From contig JACMIU010000109.1 of NCBI GenBank assembly GCA_014380985.1, positions 1 to 10,723 of the forward strand: a DNA stretch of 10,723 nucleotides, written 5' to 3'. Below, piece after piece: positions 1 through 5,950 of the stretch. Source of the DNA: Armatimonadota bacterium (GTDB lineage Bacteria > Armatimonadota > Armatimonadia > Armatimonadales > Armatimonadaceae). The notes beneath the pieces are model-generated. The model ran no database searches. It was not told the origin of the DNA and saw nothing but the letters and a program-made list of their open reading frames with translations. Within the stretch, counting starts at the first letter, position 1, and every line of letters starts with the position of its first letter. The position numbers and the translations under genes are program-made.

Positions 1-1
1 C

Positions 2-334
2 TTCTACAAACGCTACAAACACGGCGAGGCTATCGCAATCGGCATGGTATCGGCGGCGTGTATCGGCGAGACGATGGGCGATACCCCAACGCACGTATCC
101 GCCGATATTCAAATGGCTTGCTACACGATGGGTTTGCCAACCGCGCTCCCCACCGACATTCCCGACGACGCGCTTATCGCCCTGCTTGCCCGCGACAAAA
201 AAGCGGAAAACGGCGCGGCGCGGTTCGTCCTTGCCCGCGCCCTCGGCGACGTGCAAACCGGCGTCGCCGTGGACGAAGCCACGATCCGCGCCGGTTTGAC
301 GCTTCACCGAACGCGCTACCCCGCCCGCAAGTGA
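2..334 (+). CDS. aroB: 3-dehydroquinate synthase, C-terminal part (5' end outside window)
   Basis: This is the last 110 residues or so of 3-dehydroquinate synthase, which converts DAHP to 3-dehydroquinate in the second step of the shikimate pathway, in the cytosol with NAD and a divalent metal. The frame is open from base 2, and the reading begins with FYKRYKHGEAIAIGM. The HGEA.AIGM stretch is the family signature that contains a metal-binding His. Downstream, LLARDKKAENGAARFVLARALG matches the usual family C-terminal pattern (D-K-K, then a hydrophobic strand ending in the G of the last conserved block). The stop TGA is at 332-334. No start is visible because the gene enters from the left. 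An ATG at 44 lies inside the conserved motif and is not a real start. The gene converges on the amidase-protease gene, with 76 bp between the two stops. Identification is by motif only. Confidence 0.93.
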   Translation, partial: FYKRYKHGEAIAIGMVSAACIGETMGDTPTHVSADIQMACYTMGLPTALPTDIPDDALIALLARDKKAENGAARFVLARALGDVQTGVAVDEATIRAGLTLHRTRYPARK

Positions 335-362
335 CCAAAGACGGCTTACGCGACAGGGTTCC

Positions 363-375
363 GTTTTGCGCCCGC
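363..375 (+). repeat. 13-bp direct repeat, copy 1
   Basis: GTTTTGCGCCCGC occurs here, 36 bp beyond the stop codon of the amidase-protease gene, and again at 2164-2176 beyond its promoter. The two copies bracket the gene with its control region. Weak similarity continues outward (AGGG before, TGA..GG..AGG after). Confidence 0.4.
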
Positions 376-396
376 CCCGTGAGGCAGGCGCAAAAC
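363..396. terminator. Inverted repeat between convergent genes, possible bidirectional transcription barrier
   Basis: A perfect 10-bp pair GTTTTGCGCC (363-372) and GGCGCAAAAC (387-396) is extended inward by one mismatch and a further 3 bp (GCC/GGC), leaving a 6-nt loop. It lies between the convergent stops of aroB (334) and the amidase-protease gene (411), where a shared terminator is expected. No run of T follows the stem on either strand, so it is not a canonical intrinsic terminator. The left arm also contains one copy of a 13-bp direct repeat that recurs at 2164-2176. Confidence 0.45.
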
Positions 397-410
397 AAAA
401 CGCCAAACGT

Positions 411-2030
411 TTACGGATACTGCGTTTGAGCGAAAAGAATATCGCTCGGCGAAAGTTCCCGGTTCCAGCCAACGGCAAACTGGGGATTCAATACGTGTTC
501 TTTCGGAACGGCATAGTGCATGATGGAACGCCGGTCGTACCGGGATGCATTTACCTGCGTCACAGCGTACTTTTGAAACAGGTTGAAGTCCACCTGTTGC
601 TTCGTCCAACCCTGCGTTTGCCGGTAGTAGGCGTAGACCGCCGGTTTATTCCACGGAATCGCGTTCCCGCGTGGGTTCTGATGCTCGTGAATCGCTCCCA
701 AAGCGTGACCGAACTCATGGATCGTAGTGCGGGCAAACTCCTCATCGTCGGTGCTGTCGTCAAACCAGCCGTAGTTCATCGTGGCTTGATTGCGCCCCCG
801 TAGAAGCGCGTCCGTTCCCAACGCCGACCACGAACCGCCGCGAGCGAGACCGATACGTATTTCCGCCTCCGGGTCGGTGCCGAAAACAAAGCGCAGGTTG
901 ATATTCGCCTCTTCCTCCCAAGCCTTCGCATAGCGCATGATACGTTCGCGCACATAGTCGGTCGGTTCGTCCATGAAGCGAATCCGCAGGTTTCTGCCGG
1001 GTCGCCAAAGTCGTGTGTAAACAAAGGCGATGGAGGGCATGGGCATTCGGCTGACGGCTGCCAGAGTGTCGCGTTCCCCACCAAGAGGGACGCGGTTTTC
1101 GGGACGCTCGGCTAAAGCCCCGCGAATCGAATCCTCGTACTGCGCTTCCTCGGCGGCAAAATCGCGCTCGGTGCAAACGTGAACCATCAAATCGGCATCG
1201 CTGAGACCGGCGGCTAATTCGTCAATCTCTGCGTCGCTGATGTCGTCGCCCTCCTCATATCCGGGTTCCGAATCCAGCAAAGCCGCGTCATGCGAGTCTT
1301 CGGGTTCGGTGTCGGTGCGATGCAGTTGCTCGGCAAGCCACTCCTTCTCCAAATACAAACGCCCGACAGCCCTTTCGATGGACGGTTGCGGCATTTCCAA
1401 AACGGTCGGCGTTTCCGGTACATCACTATCAATCAGTTGGCTCAAGCCGTCCGCCATCGAAAAAATGTCCCCCGGCATCATGCCGCCCGGCGTATCTATC
1501 AGTTCGCTACGGTAGACGGAGCAACGTTGTCGGAACGCGGAAAACCCCTCGCCATCGAGAATGACCGCCGGGCAATGCTTTCCCGTCCAGTGCTTGTGCG
1601 GCACGACATTGGCGGCGGGAATGTTTAACGCCTTCATCAGCACGGCGACGAGTAACGCGGCGCGGTCGTGGGCATCTTCACGGTCGCCATCCCGGTTTTG
1701 GCAGATTTCGATACCGATACTGACCGCATTGCCGCTACCGGCGTGCCAACCCTGCTCCGTCGTCGGCAGTGATTTCACGACCTGCCCGTCGTCCACGGTG
1801 TAATGCCAGGACACGTAGTTCCGTCTGCCGCTGGGCAGGGTGTAATAACCGGTGTTTTTGATCCACCGTGCGTGGCTGTCCGCGTCGGCTCCGTTGCTGT
1901 TGTTAGCGGTGTTGTGAATCGTGATGTAAGTCGGGGTCAATCGGGTTCCGGGGCGGTTTCGCCGCCCGACCGGAACCAAATCCACACTCAAATTGAGACG
2001 TTCGTAGGCTTCTTGCAGTGTTAGTGACAT
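411..2030 (-). CDS. Amidase_2 domain fused to astacin-like M12A zinc metalloprotease
   Basis: A 539-aa two-enzyme fusion. Residues ~20-165 are an N-acetylmuramoyl-L-alanine amidase (T7-lysozyme/XlyA type), which cuts the amide between MurNAc and the stem peptide. By motif the zinc ligands are H39 (TIHNT), H145 and C153, and K151 matches the catalytic Lys of T7 lysozyme (PHKHWTGKHCP); GWHAG and IGIEICQN also fit. An acidic linker (~235-300) follows. Residues ~330-539 are an astacin-like protease with HEFGHALGAIHEH (H438, E439, H442, H448, then the family Glu E449) and the Met-turn SIMHY (M504, Y506). Start: ATG at 2030 has GGAG 6 nt upstream, and a GTG at 2051 would add only 7 residues. I see no signal peptide or membrane segment, so export or release is unexplained. 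A near-consensus promoter lies upstream. Both catalytic sites look intact. The activities are inferred from motifs; the substrates are unknown. Confidence 0.9.
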   Translation of the reverse strand: MSLTLQEAYERLNLSVDLVPVGRRNRPGTRLTPTYITIHNTANNSNGADADSHARWIKNTGYYTLPSGRRNYVSWHYTVDDGQVVKSLPTTEQGWHAGSGNAVSIGIEICQNRDGDREDAHDRAALLVAVLMKALNIPAANVVPHKHWTGKHCPAVILDGEGFSAFRQRCSVYRSELIDTPGGMMPGDIFSMADGLSQLIDSDVPETPTVLEMPQPSIERAVGRLYLEKEWLAEQLHRTDTEPEDSHDAALLDSEPGYEEGDDISDAEIDELAAGLSDADLMVHVCTERDFAAEEAQYEDSIRGALAERPENRVPLGGERDTLAAVSRMPMPSIAFVYTRLWRPGRNLRIRFMDEPTDYVRERIMRYAKAWEEEANINLRFVFGTDPEAEIRIGLARGGSWSALGTDALLRGRNQATMNYGWFDDSTDDEEFARTTIHEFGHALGAIHEHQNPRGNAIPWNKPAVYAYYRQTQGWTKQQVDFNLFQKYAVTQVNASRYDRRSIMHYAVPKEHVLNPQFAVGWNRELSPSDILFAQTQYP

Positions 2031-2061
2031 ATCTTGCTCCTTGATTCGCACGAGTATTTCT

Positions 2062-2084
2062 GGTGATTCTACCGAGCAATCACC
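2062..2084. promoter_or_regulatory. 7-bp dyad at the predicted transcription start of the amidase-protease gene
   Basis: GGTGATT (2062-2068) and AATCACC (2078-2084) are perfect inverted arms around a 9-nt centre. On the minus strand the dyad begins at about the predicted +1 (near 2085) and ends 31 nt before the ATG at 2030. This is a typical place for a repressor operator or a short leader hairpin. It does not cover the GGAG ribosome binding site. Confidence 0.5.
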
Positions 2085-2091
2085 TTTTGAA

Positions 2092-2120
2092 AGTATACCT
2101 GCTTGAAGTTAAGCTGTCAA
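2092..2120 (-). promoter_or_regulatory. Near-consensus sigma70 promoter of the amidase-protease gene
   Basis: On the minus strand a perfect -35 TTGACA (2120-2115) is followed by a 17-bp spacer and a -10 TATACT (2097-2092). This is one base from full consensus, with ideal spacing. Predicted transcription starts near 2085, giving a leader of about 55 nt. It is the best promoter in the window by eye. Confidence 0.75.
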
Positions 2121-2130
2121 GGTTTATATT
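2103..2130 (+). promoter_or_regulatory. Probable sigma70 promoter of the secreted 150-aa protein gene
   Basis: On the plus strand -35 TTGAAG (2103-2108), a 16-bp spacer and -10 TATATT (2125-2130) give a predicted start near 2137 and a leader of about 90 nt before the ATG at 2229. The elements interleave with the minus-strand promoter at 2092-2120, so polymerase could probably not occupy both at once. Confidence 0.5.
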
Positions 2131-2163
2131 CCACACCGTTAGGAGAAGTACGGCGGGGGTAGG

Positions 2164-2176
2164 GTTTTGCGCCCGC
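2164..2176 (+). repeat. 13-bp direct repeat, copy 2
   Basis: This is an exact match to 363-375 in the same orientation. It lies in the leader of the secreted 150-aa protein gene, downstream of that gene's predicted promoter. A 13-bp match within 10 kb could arise by chance, so its meaning rests on both copies being intergenic and flanking one gene. Confidence 0.4.
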
Positions 2177-2228
2177 AAATGACGGGTAGGAAGATTAAGA
2201 TAAGCACAAAATACAAAGGAGAAAAATT

Positions 2229-2681
2229 ATGACATCAACCAAAATTAGTGCAAATCGCGGCATTACCACAACATTGTGTGCCGGGGCAATCCTTGCCGCC
2301 ATCGCTACCGGAAGCGTAGCGGTTCCGGCGAACGCCGCCCTCCTGCTGCAAGTGGGCGGCAGTGTGACCGGGCCCCGATTGGCACAAACGTACATCATTA
2401 AAACCAAAATGATTTCGTTGCAACCGGGGCGTTTCACGCTTGTTTTGAATGGCGCGGTCATTGGCGATTACGATTCCGACGGGCAGCAGAACATCACGGC
2501 GTTTGTTAAACCGGGCAAGAACACAGGCGAAATCCGCTACCAGCGCGACCCGGATGCCCGTCGGTTCGGCAGTAGCGTGATCACGGTAGGCTACGGCAAA
2601 AAGTGGAACACGATTGCCAACGCCGAGATCAGCAAAGCCTCACAAAGTGGCACGAAGCGGTTCTCGTTTGTCGCTCGTTAG
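2229..2681 (+). CDS. Small secreted protein of unknown function
   Basis: A 150-aa protein that I do not recognise. Residues 1-36 form a Sec signal peptide: a short charged start (TSTKISANR), a hydrophobic core (TTTLCAGAILAAIATGSVAV) and an Ala-X-Ala site (PANA) with likely cleavage near residue 36. There is no lipobox. The mature part is about 114 residues without another membrane segment. It is rich in alternating hydrophobic stretches (RFTLVLNGAVIG, SSVITVGYG) and basic residues, which suggests a beta-rich fold. Translation start is supported by AAAGGAG about 6 nt before the ATG. It is divergent from the amidase-protease gene, with an overlapping promoter region, and convergent with uvrC (29 bp between stops). 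A shared function with the fusion enzyme is possible, but only position suggests it. Confidence 0.8.
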   Translation: MTSTKISANRGITTTLCAGAILAAIATGSVAVPANAALLLQVGGSVTGPRLAQTYIIKTKMISLQPGRFTLVLNGAVIGDYDSDGQQNITAFVKPGKNTGEIRYQRDPDARRFGSSVITVGYGKKWNTIANAEISKASQSGTKRFSFVAR

Positions 2682-2710
2682 GAAGATGCTCGCATTCGTT
2701 CGCGGTATGA

Positions 2711-4585
2711 TTACCCGCCGCGCAAATGATCGAAAACCGCTTGTGCGGCGGGCTTACTCATGCCGGGGGCTTTCGCCAGTTCCTCAACCTGCGCGTTTTT
2801 CATCCGCTCGACCGACCCGAAGAACTTCAGCAGGTTGCGGCGGCGAAGCGGTCCGATGCCCGGTATTTCGTCCAAGACCGACATATTCGCCGCCCGCCCG
2901 CGCACGTTCCGATGGTACGTGATGGCGAACCGGTGAACCTCGTCGCGTACCCGTTGAAGCAAAAACAACGCGGGTGAGTTGCGCGGCAGTTCAATCGGTT
3001 CGTCGCGTCCGGGGACGTACACCAGTTCAAACTGCTTGGCGAGACCGATCATCGGAAAGTCGTAGCCGAACTGCTTCATGGCGTCCTGCGCGGCAGACAG
3101 TTGCCCTTTGCCCCCGTCAATCAGGATTAAGTCCGGCTTTTGCGCGAACTTCGCGTTGCCCTCGGTCATCTGGTTGAAGCGGCGCGACAGCATCTCGAAC
3201 ATCATCGCAAAGTCGTTCGGTGTGCCTTCCGACTGCTCGATTTTGAAGCGGCGATACTCCGACTTTTGGGGCTTGCCCTTCTCGAAAACAATCATGCCGC
3301 CGACCGCGTGACGCCCCTGCACATTAGAGTTATCGTATGCCTCAATGCGCCGCAAGGACGATTCCGGCATTTCGAGGTACTGCGCGAGTTGCAACAATGC
3401 GCCGTCAATGCGCCCCTGCTCGGCGGCGGAACTTGCCTTGATTTGCTCCAAAGCAAGCGTCGCGTTAGTCGCCGCCATTTCCAAAAGTTTCTTTTTCTCG
3501 CCCTGCTTTGGCACGGTCAGCGTCACTTTTGCACCTTTCTTTTGCTTGAGCCATGACTCGATAATATCGGATTCTTCCACATACGTTGGTAGCACAATCT
3601 CGCTCGGCACAAACGACGCATCCTGATAGTATTGCTTCAGAAACTCGGTGGTCGCTTCCGCTACCCCGCCTTCGCCTTCCGTGCCGTCCAACAGAAAATG
3701 CTCTTGCCCGATGAGTTTCCCTGCTCGAATAAAGAACATTTGTACGCAAGCCCCGGTATCATCGGCGACCACCGCCATCACATCCTGATCGCCGGTGGTG
3801 GTGGAAATCACCTTTTGCCGCTCGACAATCTGCCTGATGGAATTGAGTTGATCGCGCAGTTTCGCCGCCCGCTCGAACTGCAGATCCTCGCTCGCGGCTT
3901 CCATCTTGCGCTCCATGTCCTTGATTAGTTGATCCTGCCGCCCCGACAAAAACGTTTCCACATCGCGCACCCCCTGCCAGTAGCGGTCTTTGTCGGCAAG
4001 CGAGGCGCAGGGGGCTTCGGGGCAACGTCCCATATGGTGATACAGGCACGGTCGCTCTTTCTCGGTGTTCGTCCATGCCTTGCGGCACGTCACGAGTGGG
4101 AAGATCTTATACAGCAAGTCCATGCTCTGCCAGACCGCATGACCCGACGTATACGGTCCGAAATACTTGTTACCGTCGCCGGATTTGACGCGCCGCGTGA
4201 CTAAAAGGCGCGGGAACGGTTCGGAAGTCGTCAGTTGCAAATACGGGTAGTGTTTATCGTCGCGGAGCCGGATGTTGTATTTCGGGCGATGCCGCTTGAT
4301 TAAGTTGCATTCCAGCACCAACGCTTCGAGCTCGGTATCGGTGACAATCGTTTCCATGTCTACAATATTTTGCACCAACCGGCGCGTTTTGGGCGAATGG
4401 TTCGCGGACTTTTGAAAGTACGAGCGAACGCGGTTTTTGAGGTTGATCGCCTTGCCGACATAGATAATCGTGCCGGTGGCGTCCTTGTACAGATAGCATC
4501 CGGGATTCGTCGGCAAAGTCGCCAGTTTATCGGCTAAAGTCAGGTTGGTTAGCACGGCAGTATTGTCGCTAATGGGTTCAGTCAT
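2711..4585 (-). CDS. uvrC: Excinuclease ABC subunit C (UvrC)
   Basis: UvrC makes both incisions in nucleotide excision repair after UvrA-UvrB locate the lesion. All expected parts are present in order across 624 aa, a normal family length. The GIY-YIG nuclease (GCYLYKD, IYVGKA) lies at residues ~25-105. Four cysteines C167, C180, C188 and C193 match the spacing of the reported iron-sulfur site. A UVR motif (~222-250) binds UvrB. The RNase H-like C-terminal nuclease carries YDNSN (D418), D458, LIDGGKGQ (D490) and H551 in the positions of the catalytic Asp/His set. Tandem HhH motifs end the protein (~573-622). The ATG at 4585 has no clear Shine-Dalgarno. A TACAAT box 8 nt upstream suggests near-leaderless transcription. 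The gene is divergent from hom by 75 bp and convergent with the small secreted protein gene. Confidence 0.98.
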   Translation of the reverse strand: MTEPISDNTAVLTNLTLADKLATLPTNPGCYLYKDATGTIIYVGKAINLKNRVRSYFQKSANHSPKTRRLVQNIVDMETIVTDTELEALVLECNLIKRHRPKYNIRLRDDKHYPYLQLTTSEPFPRLLVTRRVKSGDGNKYFGPYTSGHAVWQSMDLLYKIFPLVTCRKAWTNTEKERPCLYHHMGRCPEAPCASLADKDRYWQGVRDVETFLSGRQDQLIKDMERKMEAASEDLQFERAAKLRDQLNSIRQIVERQKVISTTTGDQDVMAVVADDTGACVQMFFIRAGKLIGQEHFLLDGTEGEGGVAEATTEFLKQYYQDASFVPSEIVLPTYVEESDIIESWLKQKKGAKVTLTVPKQGEKKKLLEMAATNATLALEQIKASSAAEQGRIDGALLQLAQYLEMPESSLRRIEAYDNSNVQGRHAVGGMIVFEKGKPQKSEYRRFKIEQSEGTPNDFAMMFEMLSRRFNQMTEGNAKFAQKPDLILIDGGKGQLSAAQDAMKQFGYDFPMIGLAKQFELVYVPGRDEPIELPRNSPALFLLQRVRDEVHRFAITYHRNVRGRAANMSVLDEIPGIGPLRRRNLLKFFGSVERMKNAQVEELAKAPGMSKPAAQAVFDHLRGG

Positions 4586-4593
4586 GGCAAACT

Positions 4594-4599
4594 ATTGTA
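4594..4599 (-). promoter_or_regulatory. -10-like TACAAT box next to the uvrC start
   Basis: On the minus strand ACGATACAAT ends 8 nt before the uvrC ATG, so a start 6-8 nt after the box would give a leader of about 0-2 nt. There is no good -35 and no Shine-Dalgarno. This fits leaderless transcription as known in Deinococcus and Actinobacteria, by inference. The same 10-mer precedes the TraR-like gene at 9116. Confidence 0.4.
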
Positions 4600-4628
4600 T
4601 CGTTTTTCGCGGCACTTTAGGGGGTGAG

Positions 4629-4640
4629 GGCGTTTACGCC
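4629..4640. promoter_or_regulatory. Palindrome between divergent uvrC and hom, possible operator
   Basis: GGCGT-TT-ACGCC is a perfect inverted repeat with 5-bp arms and a 2-nt centre. It sits 4 bp before the hom -10-like box and upstream of the uvrC box, where a regulator could affect both genes. Only one copy was seen. Confidence 0.3.
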
Positions 4641-4644
4641 GTGG

Positions 4645-4650
4645 TATCAT
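4645..4650 (+). promoter_or_regulatory. -10-like TATCAT box next to the hom start
   Basis: TATCAT lies 10 nt before the hom ATG at 4661, predicting a leader of about 3 nt. There is no Shine-Dalgarno between them and no clear -35. This is the same arrangement as for uvrC on the other strand. Confidence 0.35.
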
Positions 4651-4660
4651 CGAAGCAATC

Positions 4661-5947
4661 ATGCGCTCTATAAACGTCGGTATTTTGGGTTTCGGCACGG
4701 TCAGTTCCGGCACGGTACGGATTTTACAGGAGAACGCGGCGGCGATTACCGCCCGCGTCGGTGCGAACGTCCAAGTAAAGCGCGTCGCCGTGCGCGATTT
4801 GTCTAAGCCCCGCGATGCCGAACTGCCCGCGTCCGCGCTCACCACGAACCCGGAAGAAATCACGACCGATCCCGACATTGCTATTGTCGTCGAACTGATG
4901 GGCGGCGTCGAACCGGCGCGGTCGCTCATCTCCCAAGCCATCGCGCACGGCAAGAGCATCGTCACCGCGAACAAAGAGATGGTGGCAAAAGTCGGTCACG
5001 AACTGCGTCAACAGGCGCACGACGTCGGGCTTGATTTTCTGTTCGAGGCGAGTGTCGGCGGCGGTATCCCGGTAATCGCTACGCTTTCCGAATCGCTCGC
5101 GGGCAACCGGATCAAGGAAATCGTCGGCATCGTGAACGGCACCACGAACTATATCCTGACCAAAATGACCACGGAAGGCGCGGCGTTCGGCAAAGTCTTG
5201 GCGGAAGCGCAAGCGTTGGGCTACGCCGAAGCCGAGCCGTCCGCTGACGTTGACGGTCACGACGCCCGCTACAAAATCGCTATTCTGGCGTCGCTCGCGT
5301 TCGGAACCCGCGTGGACGCCGAAGCAGTGACGGCGGAAGGCATCCGGCATTTGTCGCCCCGCGATATTGCCGTCGCGGGCGAACTCGGCTACCGCATCAA
5401 ACTGTTAGCCGTCGCACAAACCGCGCAAAACGGAATCCGGGTGCGCGTGTACCCTGCCCTGCTTCCGCTCACGCATCCTTTAGCCACCGTGGACGGCGTG
5501 TTCAATGCCGTGTTCCTGCGCGGCGACGCCGTGGGCGACTTGACGCTTATCGGGCGCGGCGCGGGCGCACTTCCGACCGGAAGCGCGGTGGTCGGCGACA
5601 TCGCGGCGTGTGCGCGAAACATCGTCGCCGGAACCACCGGGCGCGTTCCGTACTCCGTGGCGGCAACCGATACACCGGTGCTACCTTCCGCGTCGGCGTG
5701 GTCGCGCTACTACGCACGGGTGCGCGTGTTGGATCGCCCCAAAGCACTCGCCACCATTGCCACCGTGTTCGGCGATTACGGCATTTCCATCGAATCGGTG
5801 GTGCAACGCGCCATGCCCGACGAAGAAGCCGAGATCGTTTGGATCACGCACGAAGGACGCGAAAGCGACGTGTTGGCGGCACTAACGGCGATTCACGCCC
5901 TGCCGGTCGTGCGAAGCGTGGACGCCGCCATTCGCGTGGTCGCATAG
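4661..5947 (+). CDS. hom: Homoserine dehydrogenase with C-terminal ACT domain
   Basis: A cytosolic enzyme that reduces aspartate semialdehyde to homoserine with NAD(P)H, at the branch to threonine and methionine. The 428-aa length is normal for the ACT-containing form. The N-terminal Rossmann fold begins at once (INVGILGFGTVSSG, residues 4-17), followed by VELMGG (77-82) and TANKEMVA (102-109, K105). The catalytic domain has EASVGGGIPVI (129-139), GIVNGTTNYIL (156-166) and DVDGHDARYK (196-205), where D201 and K205 match the catalytic Asp and Lys of the yeast enzyme. GRGAGALPTGSAVVGDI (298-314) is the usual late signature. Residues ~350-428 form an ACT domain (VLDRPKALATIATVFGDYGISIESV), expected to give feedback control, usually by threonine. 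It is not fused to aspartokinase. Its stop is 3 bp from the stop of the convergent neighbour, and no neighbour is in the pathway. Confidence 0.97.
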   Translation: MRSINVGILGFGTVSSGTVRILQENAAAITARVGANVQVKRVAVRDLSKPRDAELPASALTTNPEEITTDPDIAIVVELMGGVEPARSLISQAIAHGKSIVTANKEMVAKVGHELRQQAHDVGLDFLFEASVGGGIPVIATLSESLAGNRIKEIVGIVNGTTNYILTKMTTEGAAFGKVLAEAQALGYAEAEPSADVDGHDARYKIAILASLAFGTRVDAEAVTAEGIRHLSPRDIAVAGELGYRIKLLAVAQTAQNGIRVRVYPALLPLTHPLATVDGVFNAVFLRGDAVGDLTLIGRGAGALPTGSAVVGDIAACARNIVAGTTGRVPYSVAATDTPVLPSASAWSRYYARVRVLDRPKALATIATVFGDYGISIESVVQRAMPDEEAEIVWITHEGRESDVLAALTAIHALPVVRSVDAAIRVVA

Positions 5948-5950
5948 CCG

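Noticed and set aside
366..803. 145-codon open frame on the plus strand
   Set aside because: It overlaps the metalloprotease domain coded on the other strand, including the HExxH motif, and has no ribosome binding site or recognisable domain.
2031..2051. GTG start at 2051 for the amidase-protease gene
   Set aside because: The ATG at 2030 has GGAG at ideal spacing. The 7 extra codons overlap that ribosome binding site and add no signal peptide.
411..2681. Prophage remnant
   Set aside because: The amidase domain is of a type also found in phage endolysins, but there is no holin, capsid, tail, integrase or attachment site, and base composition looks like the neighbours.
4724..5350. 208-codon open frame on the minus strand
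   Set aside because: It lies wholly inside hom, which has unmistakable family motifs on the plus strand. The protein is Arg/Asp/Phe-rich with no domain, as expected of an antisense frame in GC-rich DNA.
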